This document shows positions 49,192 to 61,554 of a stretch of DNA of 64,000 nt, piece by piece (position 1 is the stretch's first letter; every line of letters starts with the position of its first letter). Where the stretch lies: the NCBI GenBank assembly GCA_002189035.1, contig NEEC01000030.1, forward strand, positions 62,001 through 126,000. Reading direction: 5' to 3'. Made by a program: the position numbers and the translations under genes. This DNA is from Utricularia gibba (lineage: Eukaryota; Streptophyta; Magnoliopsida; Lamiales; Lentibulariaceae). The notes under the pieces are model-generated. The model saw only the letters and a list, made by a program, of their open reading frames with translations. It did not search any database and was not told the DNA's origin.

Positions 49192-49592
49192 TAATGAAAA
49201 ACTTCGATTGGGGTGAGATAGATAGTCCCTGCCTTGGACCGGTGAATGGTTTTTTTTTTCGTAATGTACTAGATGCATCGGAAGGGTTCAGCATGGGTCG
49301 AACGTTCGATTAGAGTCATACTAGTTAAAAGCGAGCCAGTTAACTTGTCAGGTCCAATGTGTCACGAGTTCACTCTTGACTTTAAACATTTGATGATACA
49401 AGATAAAAATCATTCATTATCTTGAATCATGAAGATTAAGATATTATAATCAGAATAATTATAAATGAAAATTTATACTTAGCTAAATAGAATCACACTA
49501 GTGATATAATATGAAAAAAGATAGAAGAAAAAATTGTTATTAGCACTTTCATTAATAGTTCCACAAGCATATAATTCAAAAACAATGAAATT
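49192..49592. other. Esterase upstream region, cut by Tat insertion
   Basis: AT-rich, no gene. It ends at the TACTC target duplication and originally continued into 59717 onward. Confidence 0.7.
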
Positions 49593-49597
49593 TACTC
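49593..49597. repeat. Target-site duplication TACTC (left)
   Basis: Immediately before the LTR start TGTTATGGG; repeated at 59712-59716. Confidence 0.9.
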
Positions 49598-50124
49598 TGT
49601 TATGGGTGAAATCGGTATCCGGTGAGAGGCCGATTTTAGGTGATAGGCGCGGTCGAGAATGCCACACTTAGTCACCTTCTTCACGGTTGGTACGATTAAA
49701 ATAAGAGTGAGCAAGGATTTTTTACGTGGAAACTGCCGGAGAGCGGAAAAACTACGGAGCTGCCGGAACTCGCCGGAAAAGAGTTTCACTAGACGGAGGT
49801 CGCGAAAAGGAGAATACAACTTGAAGAAATCTTTTGAGTCCAACCCCCTTTCATCATAATTCCTCCTATTTATAGGAGAGCTCACTCTGACCGAATTCTG
49901 GTGTCTGCAAATATCGGTTGCTTTCTGCTCCTGCTATACGATCTCGCTTTTCAGATATCGGCCGCCTGTCATGCTGTAATTCGGCCGCTTTTCAGATTGT
50001 GTCATATGGCCATACCTGTCAGATTTCTGACAGATGTCGATCTGTCGTCTAGCGTTATCCCCTCGGGATCTCTTTTGGCAGCCTTCTAGGAACCGATTAT
50101 ATCCGACCGGTTTATCCCCTATCA
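49598..50124 (-). repeat. Tat 3' LTR
   Basis: TGTTATGGGTG...CCCTATCA. Adjacent 50125-50137 reads on the minus strand as the purine-rich AGAGGGGCTGAA. Confidence 0.9.
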
Positions 50125-50632
50125 TTCAGCCCCTCTGATTTGTCGATATTGGCCCTTCCGGGATAAATCGGGGAATTAGAATCACCACAATGCCGACTTC
50201 CAAGGTGCCACCTTGTTCGCATGAGCCACAAACCGCTTTGTTCCGATATCTCTGCCACGCGTCAGCTCATAAACACACCACGTTTTTTCCCGCCCACCCG
50301 GGGTACCTGAAATGTCGTGTCACTTCGTCTCCCGACTTCTTCCATTATAAATATCCGCACCCCTTGTCATTTCTCCCCTTTGCTTTCTTCGTTCGCTCAT
50401 GAGATTCCAGTGCCCTTTGAACTCCGCTGTGCTTGCCGCCGTGTTATCCACCGGAGATTATAGATTTCTCAGGTATCCGCTCCTTCTCTGTGTCTTTTTG
50501 CATCCCTACAGTTGCTTAACTCTCCTTTAGATCTTCGGGAACTTTGACGGGTAGTTACTGCCCTCCTGAGTCTTTTCCCTTTCTGACTTCCGCCTCGTCC
50601 TAGGGTTTGGGGCTTCTTTTGATTTTTCGAAA
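50125..50632. other. Tat region between 3' LTR and antisense ORF
   Basis: Contains the polypurine tract (minus) and about 500 bp upstream of the antisense ORF start. A TATA-like TTATAAATATCC at 50343-50354 lies about 290 bp before its ATG and could serve that ORF. No other gene. Confidence 0.45.
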
Positions 50633-52885
50633 ATGGGTAGAAGATCTAGTGAACTTGACATCCCATCTCTGCGCATTCGGTATTCAATTCCTGATGAGTA
50701 TCAGATTTCTCCTGCTCGGGATGCCGAAATCCCTTGGGGGATTGGCGAGGCCCCTCTACCTCCATTCAGTCTTCCGATTCCATTAGCCTATTTCGAGAGT
50801 GGTTTACGCTTCCCACTCCATCCTTTAATAGTCCGCTTTCTCTCCACCTTTGCGATTCCACTTTACTGCCTCGCCCCGAATTCTATATTCTGCTTCACCA
50901 CCTTCCTTTTCTATTCGGCCAGTATGGACCCGGTTATGACTCTGGTAGACTTCCTCCATCTCTTCAAGATTGCCGTGCGTAAAGCGAAGTCCCCGATGGA
51001 TGGACGATCTCATTTTCAATTCCGCCGGTTTGAAGATAACCCCAACTTTGTCGTTAAAGCCCCCGATACCCATCATGATTGGTGGTCCTCTTTTGTTTGG
51101 GTAGCTCCCCCTTTGGGTTTTCGGTGGAACTTCCCATTCGATCCTCCAACTCCTTTCAGGGTTAAAATCTTCGGTGCGTATCAGTCTTCTTCCGAATCTC
51201 GTGAAGTTCTTTACGAGAGGCTCAGTCGAGGCTGGTTCGGTACGAGTCTCGTGCCTTGATGTTCTTGGGTGTGTCGCTGAAAAGATCAGGTATTATCGGT
51301 CGCTCTCGAGACCCCACTGGCCCGATATTATTTCTTTCGGTGGCACCGATTCGAGAAACCTTCATCTTAGCCCATCTCCATCCCTTCCTCTTGTTTCTGC
51401 CTCATCTCCGATTCCCCACCTGTTCAAACCGGGGCCCACAAGAAAAAGAAGAGGGTTAAGGCGCTTGCGCATAAACCCTCAAAGAGGCAAAGAGGTAGTT
51501 GGGTTCAGCTTCCCCGAGTCTTAGAATCGGCATTATGCCTTATTGCTTTTCCTACTTTCGTCTTCAGTTGAAGAGATGGCTCGAAGAAGCTCCCTGGAAG
51601 ATTCGGTAATGGCGCGGTTCTCCGCCGAGATGCAGAGGATGCAGGAACCCGAGATGCCCTCCCCTGCACAGGTTTATCTTATTCCTGATGGCCCGTTGCT
51701 AAGAGTATTTGGTTCTAACTTTTTAACTTTTTTTCCAGGCCGATTCACCCTCAGCTCACTCAGATGTTGCTGGTCACCTCCTAGAGGGTCAAGTGGTCGA
51801 GGTTCCCGGAACTCGGGAACCAACTCCTCCTCCGTCTGGAAAAGGAAAAGAAAGGCTCCCGCCTGCACCGATATCCGATAATGATCCGGCTCCCGGCATT
51901 GGGCGGATCTCGGCTGGGGCTTCTACCTCGGTCCCTCCTAGTGACATAGGGGGAATTTCATCCCCTCCGACCCGGGTGAGGGAGGATCCTGCCTTTCCCC
52001 CTTCTTCCTTCCCCTTAGGGCTACAAAAAGCCTTAAAAGAGGCCACTCCCAACCTTGCGGGAATTCAACCAGAGGTTGTACTCAAAGGGATTTGGCAGGT
52101 ATTCCCTCTTCCTTCTTCTTTTCTTCTTCTCTCTCTCGGGTAAGCAAATATATCTGATTCCTCGCTCGCCGATTTCATCATAGGCTTTGACCTTTGGATG
52201 GGGGATGGCCAAAGAGATGGGATCCCATTATGAGGAAGTCTCTCGGCTTCAAGCTCAAATCACGGCTCAGGATGCCAAGATATAGTCGTTAGGGGAAGAA
52301 GGGAGCGCATTGAGGTGCATACTCGGGAAGCGTACATGCCGAGAAGAGGAGTTGCAGACCCTGGTTAATGAAATGGGGAAGGCAATTGATGACGCCAACT
52401 CCGAGAAAGAAGGCTTCAAAGTGCAACTCGAGGAGACTGAGGCGGAGCTTAAACAAACCAAGGATCGCGTATCGGCCCTGGAAGCAGAGCTACACAACCA
52501 GGAAGCATCTCGCGGAAGACTTTTGGAGGACTTCGTGAACTCGGCCTGCTTTTTCGAATTATCGGATGTCTATGCCGGAGACTTAATCGGCCTCATTCTA
52601 TTCCACCAAAGTCGATAGTTCAGTCGGGAGTTCGGGCTTTCAATTTTGGATTCGTGGTTCGATAGGATAAATCCCTTGACGAAGGATGAGAACATGCTAG
52701 ACGTTATCGCAGATACGTTCCAGGCCCCGAAAATTGGGTTTGGAGCTGATCGGGAGCGGCTGATGGCACTGATTCGGGCGAGGATAGGGCGAGAGAATGA
52801 TGCCAAACTGAGAGCGAGGATGAAACGTCATACCGGTTCCTCTGCCAATCCTCCTGTTAATCCCCCATCTCCTCCTGCACTTTAA
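50633..52885 (+). pseudogene. Tat antisense ORF (gypsy-type transposon protein family), disabled
   Basis: Encoded opposite to gag-pol. It starts MGRRSSELDIPSLRIRYSIP, then FPLHPLIVRFLSTFAIPLYCLAPNS, which I recognise as the plant 'putative gypsy type transposon' domain (Transposase_28). A frameshift near 51235-51260 shifts the frame. Two intervals look like introns: about 51671-51738 (GTTTAT...CCAG) and 52100-52182 (GTATTC...TAG). The C-terminal part is a predicted coiled coil (LEAELHNQEASRGRLLEDF region, 52310-52615), then RMKRHTGSS to the stop at 52885. TAG at 52283-52285 and 52616-52618 interrupt it, each where CAG is expected. Function of this family is unknown. Confidence 0.75.
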
Positions 52886-53691
52886 TGACTTTTTTGACTT
52901 AGTGTATTTTCCCCCTACTGTGGGGTTTCTTGAACATTTTTGATATTCCGGTTCGAGATTTCCCTCTAATTTACACTCTTTTTTGCGCATCACTTTTGCC
53001 TCTAATGATATCATATTTCGGGGGAAGCCCCGAGTCGGTTTGTTATGTCTATTACGTACTTAGACTTGGAAGGTTTGCCTATGCTTTTGTGACCCGAGGG
53101 AGGGTATCTCTTCACCAACCCTTTGGTTTGGGCTTTTTGATTCCAGTTTGCCTTAGTATTTCCTCATGTGGGCTGAACCGCCGCTAGGGAAGTAGGCCGG
53201 AACCCCTCATGGGTTGAGCGACCTCCCCAATTCGAAAGGGCCCTCTTCTGGCCGAATCCCATTGTTTTGAACATGAGTAGATTTGCTTTGGGTGCTCCTG
53301 TCGTCTCGAGATTTTGACAGTAAGGTCAATACTTAAGGGCTTTTCAGGGCTTACGCATGCGGTTTACGGGAACCGGTGACCGAATTGTACCAGGGCTTAT
53401 TCTTGCTACTGATGCCTGGGTTGATGGGTCACATATATATATCGGGGGAGACCCCGAGTCGATTTGCTGTATCCCGTGGAGGACGCCGATTTAGAAGATT
53501 CGCCTGGGCTTATGTTACTTGGCCAGAGCTTTAGATCTTTGATGGTCTGCTTGGGCTTACGTGATTCGGCCAGGGATTGTGGTTTTGTTTACCCATCTCC
53601 ATTTCGGAGGAATTCATAGGCGCGTGAGCATTTTGGGGAAGAGAATGCCGAATCTTGCGTAATCCTGTGACAGAGATTGATATTGAGTCGG
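52886..53691. other. Tat spacer with repeated small hairpins
   Basis: Noncoding between the antisense ORF and integrase. The palindrome TCGGGG-N4-CCCCGA followed by GTCG occurs at 53018-53033 and 53442-53457. The flanking text is also loosely repeated (TTGCCTATGCTTTTGTG, GCCTGGGCTTATGTTACTTGGCC, GGGCTTACGTGATTCGGCC). Confidence 0.7.
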
Positions 53692-56600
53692 TTAGGCGTA
53701 GAACTTCCTTAAATGCGATGCATTCCACGACCTTGGGAGTTCCACGCCACCTAATTGTTCCAGGTGATATGCTCCTTTTTCGATCACCCTTGAAATCCGA
53801 TAAGGGCCTTCCCAATTGCGGTCTAATTTCCCGACGTGTCTCTGTGCTTGGATGCTTCGGAGCACCAAATCTCCTTCGGAGAACTCCCTTGGGGATACCG
53901 AGTTGTTGTAACTCTTCTCCGTTCTTCTCTGATAAGCCCCTAGTTGGCTATAGATGCTTTGTCGCTTCTCTTCCAACAGCTCCAATTCCAGTTTTCAGAG
54001 GTCAGTATTTTCGTCTTCATTATAATGCTCCACCCGGTAGCTCTTCAGGGTCAGTTCGATGGGGCATATGGCTTCTGAACCATAAACCAATAAGAATGGT
54101 GGTTCGAGGGGTAGTGCGATATGACCACAGTACCTCGTCCAAGCGATCTGCCCATGACCCCCCAAAATCTTCGAGCTTAGTCTTCATACCTAGTCGGAGC
54201 GTTCGGTTCGTTAACTCTATGAGGCCATTGCTTTGCGGGTGATATACCGAGGTGAAGTTGTACTTGACCAAATATTTATCCAGGAATGCGTCCATTTTTC
54301 CTCTGGCGAATTGGGTTCCGTTATCAGTCACTAGCTCCTGAGGAATTCCAAACTGAATGAAGATGTTTTTCCATAGTAATCAGATACCGATATCTTTGCC
54401 ACGGCTTCAGCCTCTACCCACTTGGAGAAATATTCGACATCCACGATGACGAATTTCCTTTGACCCGAGGTGTGGGGGAACGGCCCCATAATGTCCACCC
54501 CCATCGGTCGAAGGGGCAGGAGAGTGGGAGAGAGGTCAGGTTACTTACTGGTTTCCTCGGTATATTTGCATGGTATTGACATACTTTGCACTTCTTCACC
54601 ATTTCGGTAATATCCTGCTTCATAGTTGGCCAGTAATACCCGGTTCTCAGAACTTTCCTGCATAGGGATTGTATTCCAATATGGCTGCCGCATTCCCCCT
54701 CATGTAGATCGGTTATGAGTTCTTGAGAATGCTTTGCCCCGATGCACCTCAATAGGGGTCCATCTAGGGATTTGCGATAGAGAATTCCATTCACTAATGT
54801 ATACCTCTTCACTCTAGTCTCCAACTATCGGGCTTTTGACTTATCAGGTGGGGTTTTCCCGTTTTGTAAATACCGGATGTAGGGCGTCGTCCAGTCATCA
54901 AGGGGACTCAGCTGTGAACAGATATCGCTTTCTGGTTGCTGGGTAATATGATTCATGACTCGTAAGCTTACCGAGGGTTGGTTCCGCAGCCGAATAGTCA
55001 CACTTCCTTCCCTTAACTCGTGAAACCCTGCTGCGAATCGGGCGAGGCTATCCATGGACCCGTTTTTCTAACGAGCTACGTGCGACAGGGTGAATTCCTT
55101 GAAGGTTTTAGCCAATTCCCTCACCTGAACACGGTACAGAGCCATGAGGGAGTCATGGGTTTCGTATTCTTTCGAAAACTGCCCTTGCACAAGTCGCGAA
55201 TCGGTGTAAACGTCGAGTTCTGCCACTCCCAACTCCTTGGCAATTTTCATTCCCTCAATCAGGGCTTCATATTCGGCCACATTGTTGGAGGCAGGGAATA
55301 AGAATTTCACCATAATATAAATATGCTCTCCTTCTTGGGTCCTAATGTCTATTCCTCCTCCGGTGCCGTTGTATGTTGAGCCATCCACGTACATAGCCCA
55401 TTGGTCATTGGCTTCCAAGAAACGGTCTATAGGCCTGGTCATTTCGACCACAAAATCAGCAAGAGGTTGGGCCTTGATTGCTGTTCTCGACTTAAACTCA
55501 ATATCCATTGTACTTAATTCAACTGCCCATTTGGCAACCCTTCCGGAAATCTCTGGACGAGACAGGATGTTCTTCAGAGGCTGATTGGTGAATACCACAA
55601 TGTGCCGATCTTGGAAATATGACCTCAATTTGGTGGCCGCCATCTTCAGAGCCAAGATGAATTTTTCTGTCACCGTATAGCGGGTTTCGGCCAGTAACAA
55701 AACTTTGCTCACATAATACACCGACAAGTGATTATCTGCCGAGATGGTTGTCAAGACTGCGCTGACTGCAATGGGCGATATAGACAGATATAGTCCTAAG
55801 GGCTCCCCTGCCTTCAGAGCCACAAGAAGCGGGGGTGATGAGAGATATTCCTTGAGTTTCTCAAAAGCAATCCGGCAATCCTCGTTCCATTCTAAAACGC
55901 TTCCCTTTCGCAAGACCTTGAAGAAGGATGTCGACTTATCGACCGACCGAGATATGAAATGGCTGAGGGCAGCCAATTTACCCGTGAGGCTTTGGTACTC
56001 CTTGATTGTCCTCGGGGGTTGCATTCCGCATATTGCCTTAATCTTCTCGGGGTCAGCCTCGATTCCTCTCTCCGATACGTAATACCCAAGGAATTTTCCA
56101 CTTTGCACTCCGAAGCAACATTTCAATGGGTTGAGCTTTAACCCGAATGACCGACATAAAGAGAAACACAAATCCAAATACGCTAAATGGTCTTCTTCAT
56201 TCATAGATTTCACGATCATATCGTCCACATACACCTCCATTGAGGTACCGATTTCAGAAGAGAATATTTTATTTACCAACCTCTGGTAAGTCGCACCAGC
56301 ATTCTTCAATCCGAAAGGCATTGCCACGTAGCAGTAAACCCCATCCTTAGTGTAGAAGGTGGTTTTCGGTTGGTCTTTCTCTGCAACGAAAATTTGATGA
56401 TACCCCGAATAGGCATCCATGGTGCTCAGAAATTGGGATCCGGCAATGGCGTCCACTAGCTTGTCGATCTTTGGCAAAGGATAAGGGTCCCTTTCACAGC
56501 AGGCGTTGAGGTCGGTGAAGTCAATGCACACCCTCCATTTTCCTCCGGGTTTTGGGACGACGACCGGGTTGGCTACTCATTCGGAGTACTGGATCTCCTT

Positions 56601-57856
56601 CACATAACCAGCTTCCAAAAGCTCTCTTGTTTTTTCTTTGATGATTCGGCACTTTTCCTCTGAGAAATGTCGTTGCTTCTGCCGAACCGGTTTTGCCCCC
56701 GGGTAGGTATCAATGTGATGTTCGGTGACGGATCGATCAATGCCTACAAAATCCGCAGCAGTCCAAGCAAAAATATCGGTGTTCTTCATCAAAAGTTCAA
56801 CTAACCTTTTTTCGAATCCAGCGTCTAGATTGGCACCGATGCGGGTGGCTTTCTGCGCATCTTTTGGTATTAGTTGCACCGACTTGTACCTACTGGTTCC
56901 ATTGCTTGTCCAGGGGGTTCCCGGGGTTCCTTTTCTACCATCATCACTCTCGAGTTTTTCGCGCAGGGGTCCTGACAGGAAGATACATAACAAGACCGGG
57001 CGGTTGGTTGGTCGATACCCATTGTGCAAATGCCCTTCGATGTTGGGAATTTGATTTTCAAATGCACAGTGGAGGGTAGCATACCGAATTGGTTGTTGCC
57101 GGGTCGCCCGAGGATGATGTTGTATGAGATCTCTGAATCCAGGATTAAGAATTTTAACCTCTCGGTTTGGCTCTGCCCTGCCGCTCCGAATGTTACGGGC
57201 AGGGTTATTTTCCTGATAGTTTGCACGGCCCGCTGGTCGAATGCGTACAACTCCATGCGCACATGGCGAATATTTCCCTCGATAGATGACGCTAGTAACT
57301 CGGCCACTTCCTTCTTCATGATGTTGCACGAGGATCCTTGATCGATAAGAATCCTCCTTACCTTGGTGCTCCCACATATTCCTGACACCACCAAAGGCTC
57401 ATCTCTCATGGCTGGGCCAGCCGGGACGTCTTTGTCGGAGAAGCTGATCTCTTCCTTTTCCCAAGCAGCTTTCTCAGTCGGACCATTTCCGATTTCGAAA
57501 ACTTCTCCTCTTCTAGCTTCATCCAAATATCTCTTCCGTTCCTTTCCGGACACATCCATCTCGGTTCCTCCGGATATCATATGGATTTCCCGAATATAGG
57601 GGGGACTACCCTGCATTTGATGGGCACTCCGTGAACTTTCCGGTATGTCTTGTCCTCCTTCAAGTTTCGGTTCCCTATTGGCTCCCGAGTTCGCCATCCC
57701 CGGTTTCGGAGGGAATTTCGGATATCGGTTCCCTTCGTTCCCCGTTCGCTCGTTAGGTCCTCTTTTCCGGTCCGTCATTGATGCGGGGTTCCGCATCGCA
57801 TTGTTCATCCCCCACCAGCATGATATTGCTCGATCATCCTCTTCATCAGTCGGCAA
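53692..57856 (-). pseudogene. Tat pol (protease, RT, two RNase H domains, integrase), disabled
   Basis: Frames in order: 56870-57856 (protease, ILIDQGSSCNIMKKEVAELL), 56577-57377 in another frame, 55068-56531 (RT from MCIDFTDLNACCERD with YVDD, first RNase H, then the archaeal-type RNase H with MYVDGSTYNGTGGG, NNVAEYEALIEGM and LDVYTDSRLVQGQ), 54825-55055, 54414-54824 (integrase zinc head, CKVCQYHAN), 54020-54331 (core end, SVYHPQSNGLIELTNRTL) and 53692-53985. RT through both RNase H domains is open for 487 codons. Frameshifts lie in protease-RT and integrase, and stops near 56575, 55066 and 54825. It matches the Tat dual-RNase-H layout. Confidence 0.9.
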
Positions 57857-59117
57857 TGGGCAGTATCATGCCCGGTGGTCTTGTGTATTTCGCAGTAGGC
57901 ATCTGTTCTGGTTGGTTCCACCTGATATACTTCACGGCGCTTATTCGGCCAAGGCCCCCGGTTAAGTTGGGTCTCCTGCTGTGGGACTGGACGAATCTCC
58001 ACGTGGCTTTTCATCTCGGCCCTGAGGTCGTCGTCCACTCGGATGTACTTCATGATTTTCCTTAGCAATTCTCCGAGATTCTTTGGTGGGGATTTCGATA
58101 GACTCTGTCCCAGTTTCGACGTTCCTAAGGCCCGCTTCATTATTTCAACCCTTTCTTTTAAATCCAATTGGACATCCTACACCAAGCAGTTGAATTGATC
58201 GATGAATCTTCGCAAGCTCTCTTTTCGGTGATCGTACCGAATAGAGTATAGTGATGCCTTTGAAGGTGGAGCTTCAATGTTAACAGCGTATCGGGTAGTG
58301 AAGAGCAGTACTAATTCCCGATAAGATGCCACGCTGTATGGTTCTAACTGTTTAAACCAAGTCTTCGCTCCTTTCTAGAGCGAGCAAGCAAACAGCTTAC
58401 ACTTCATGGCCTCTGAATGTCGAACCGTGGACATCCTCATATCGAAGTCGGTTACATGCGATATGGGGTCCCCTTTTCCGTCATACGTGGGTAATCCGTC
58501 TGGGACTCTGAATCCTCTCTCGGGCTCTTCTCCGACTAAATCATCCGAGAAAGGGTCAAAACACAGCGTTGTGGTTCCAACTACTCCCTCAACTCCACTC
58601 TTCAAGGCCAAAGCAATATCGGCGAAAACATCTCCTCTCCCAGTGGATACGTTCTGATCGAAAACGTCCCTGAAGCCTCTATCCTCTCTTCTCCCTGCCA
58701 ACATCCGCTTGTCGATAAATCTTTTCCTCTCGCGGATCTGGTCTAACTCTCTTTTCAACTCTTCTTCTCTTTCTTCCAAGATTTCTTCTAACTCGCGGAT
58801 CATGTTTTCCCTATAAGCTCCTGGCTCATACTCAACTTGGTTGCGCCTCTTTCTCCGCAGCATCTCCTCTTCGGTTTCGGATTCAGTCTCCGTATCTGGG
58901 GGTACTCCAGAATAAGAGGTTGCTTCGTCGTTCGTGGTGCGGTTTCGGGTGTTCTCTCCTGGGTGTTGGAGTTGAGACCTGAAGGTGCCCAGAGGTCGGT
59001 AAGGATTTCCATTAGCAGGGCCTTCAGTTGCTCCCTGCTAGTGATCATAAGGCCGGGGTCTCGCGCGTCGGCACTTCCGTCATGAGCCGGGTCGGTGGTT
59101 GTGCTATTTTCCGCCAT
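57800..59117 (-). pseudogene. Tat gag, disabled
   Basis: Starts MAENSTTTDPAHDGSAD at 59117, shifts frame near 58870, then runs through a charged coiled-coil segment (EEILEEREEELKRELDQI). The gag core ends with IHKTTGHDTAHC, a knuckle-like motif. TAG codons at 58375-58377 and 58177-58179 stand where the plus-strand remnant at 3391-4769 has CAG (SLQKGAK, LAQDVQL). Both are therefore C-to-T changes in this copy. Confidence 0.85.
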
Positions 59118-59195
59118 GACTCGTGATTAGTGAGTGGCTCCTGTGGGTTTCTCAAATGGGACTGTGGAATGTAGCTCCACGGTGGGCGCCAAATA

Positions 59196-59711
59196 TGTTA
59201 TGGGTGAAATCGGTATCCGGTGAGAGGCCGATTTTAGGTGATAGGTGCGGTCGGGAATGCCACACTCAGTCACCTTCTACACGCTTGGTACGATTAAAAT
59301 AAGAGTAAGCAATGATTTTTTACGTGGAAACCGCCAGAGAGCGGAAAAACCACGGAGCTCGCCGGAAAAGAGTTTCACTAGATGGAGGTCGCGAAAAGGA
59401 GAATACAACTTGAGGCAATCTTTTGAGTCCAACCCCCTTATCATAATTCCTCCTATTTATAGGAGAGCTCACTCTGACCGAATTCTGGTGTCTGCAAATA
59501 TCGGTTGCTTTCTGCTCCTGCCATACGATCTCGCTTTTCAGATATCGGCCGCTTGTCATGCCGTAATTTGGCCGCTTTTCAGACTGTGTCATATGGCCAT
59601 ACCTGTCAGATTTCTGACAGATGTCGATCTGTCGTCTGGCGTTATCCCCTCGGGATCTCTTTTGGCAGCCTTCTAGGAACCGATTATATCCGACCGGTTT
59701 ATCCCCTATCA
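59196..59711 (-). repeat. Tat 5' LTR
   Basis: 516 bp. Just inside, 59175-59193 reads on the minus strand TTTGGCGCCCACCGTGGAGC, a likely PBS starting TGG; the tRNA was not assigned. Confidence 0.85.
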
Positions 59712-59716
59712 TACTC
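59712..59716. repeat. Target-site duplication TACTC (right)
   Basis: Immediately after the LTR end CCCTATCA. Confidence 0.9.
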
Positions 59717-61367
59717 AAAGGATAATATATATAATAAGTGATTTTGTGTCACTTATATTTATATTTTTAAAAATCTTTTAAATTGATTTTGCATCCATTT
59801 TATTTTACTTCCCTTATATTTTTAAATAATTTTTATACGTTTCATATCACTTTAATTTTTTTGATAAAAATTATGTTTTGTGATTTTTTAAAAGGATTTT
59901 AGCCAACATTAAAGGAGATTCGAGTTGACTTTTATATGGGTAAATATTTGATCTATCAAATAAAGTCCCAATTATATCATATTGCAAATCTTATCTTAGA
60001 AGATTCAAACACAATATTTGATACAAACTCATCAAAGAAGCGTAGCAAATTTAAACCATTATATAACAACCAATGCCCAGAGACCGGAGTCACTAAGTCA
60101 ATCTTAGAGTCTAGAGTCGAGTCTTGTATCTTTGGATTGATTTTATGTCATTTTTCATCAATTTTTATGTGTAAGATTCAAGCATGTGCGTATGAGTGCT
60201 TACGGTTAAGAATCTACAGTGAAGTATTGCTTATGCAAGCATGTATAGTTATTTTACTATGTTCTTCGACATTTAATTTGAAGTTTGATTATCTTTTTTG
60301 TAATGTTTTCTTTATGAATGTGTTCTTTTATACCACATAATCCCAACGGAGTGTGGGATAATTTAAGGTTGGCCTCAAGCATCTAAGGAGAAAAATTTAA
60401 TCGTACATCGTTGGTAAGACACATTCTATCTAACCTATCTATGAGGTGTGAGGTGTAGAGGTTAAATTTGATGTGTGGAAAAATGGGTTATCATATGAAG
60501 TGAAACGACTCTGATGGCATAGTTGATTCTATAATCCTACTAAATACGGGATGGTGCTATAATGGTTTATGAGTAGTACAATTTTAAAATAATACCCACA
60601 GAACTTGCCTAAATAATTCAGTTTTAAAGGTTTACATACGCAAGTATGGGCGAGTTTTGAGTAAGGTGGATCTTAATTCCAAAGTCATTTTTATATTATT
60701 TTTAAAAACAAACGCTTGTCTTGTTTTCGGTTTTTTTGAGTTCATTTATTTATAAGAAAATTTCAATAACAATTCTCTGTACATATAATCTTATTTTATT
60801 ACATTGATGATTTCTATGCAGTTGTAGAATTACCATTAATACACTATTAAAAAAAACTCCCATTCTATAAAAATAGTTGGTCTTAGTCTAGGGTAGAACT
60901 TGTAGAATCGAGTAGACCTAATTGCATAGTGGGTAATAATATTGGGGACTATCTTAGCCGAAAAACATGATAAATGACCTGGGTAAACTTAGGTTGTTTG
61001 GAGTTATGAGTATAGGAATACGGTAAATTAAGTTAGACATCTTAGCACCATATCACCTGAATTAAGTTAAGACATCTTAGTATCACACGCATACTTAGAA
61101 CCAGCACTTGTTATTTTCTGCTTTGCAACTTGATCTTAATTAACGAGTTTTTTTGTTATTGTTAGTTTGAGCTTAGACTAAGAACAACGTTCATTCTGAA
61201 TTTTGCATTTGTTAAAAAAGTTTGCAAGCACCAGCTCCTTGTGATTTACCCCGAAATCCACTATACAAATTTTCTAAATTTGTATTTTGTGTAGATTAGG
61301 ACTTATAAATTTATTTGATACGAAGATTTCATTTCTTGCAATGATTTTAAAAAATTTTCGTTTATCA
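59717..61367. other. AT-rich DNA, probably including the Athila 5' LTR
   Basis: No gene recognised; a 134-codon frame at 59936-60340 has no known motif. The right end TTTATCA (61361-61367) lies three bases before a PBS, so at least the right part should be a 5' LTR. Its start cannot be fixed without a second copy. Part (60430-60710) resembles the arm remnants at 13861-14170 and 41764-42073. Confidence 0.5.
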
Positions 61368-61370
61368 AAT

Positions 61371-61388
61371 TGGCGGCGTTGCCGGGGA
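61371..61388 (+). promoter_or_regulatory. Athila primer-binding site
   Basis: TGGCGGCGTTGCCGGGGA differs by one base from TGGCGCCGTTGCCGGGGA, the Asp-tRNA-type PBS usual for Athila elements. Confidence 0.8.
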
Positions 61389-61554
61389 GCAGTGTTTAAT
61401 TGTTTTGTGTTTTGGTTGATGTATTCACGTTCTTCTGGTGCAGGTAATCTTATTTTTTATACAGAAATCAAGAAAGCTATTAGTAAGCCCAAGAAGAAAG
61501 TGAGGGAAGCAAGCAATTTGAGGTAGCTCCCAACCAAGACTAACAGTGATTTCG

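Larger units (their letters stand above)
49598..59711 (-). mobile_element. Full-length Tat-lineage Ty3/gypsy element (10.1 kb)
   Basis: LTRs 49598-50124 (3') and 59196-59711 (5'), 527 and 516 bp, about 4% different by eye plus a 9-bp and small indels. Flanked by the 5-bp target duplication TACTC (49593-49597 and 59712-59716). Internal order on the minus strand: PBS, gag, protease, RT, RNase H, second archaeal-type RNase H, integrase, spacer, then an ORF on the opposite strand before the purine tract. This arrangement is characteristic of the plant Tat lineage. Stops and frameshifts make it non-autonomous. Confidence 0.95.

Noticed and set aside
59936-60340. 134-codon frame in the AT-rich region
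   Set aside because: Low-complexity, no known motif, in a region likely to be LTR; not enough to call a gene.
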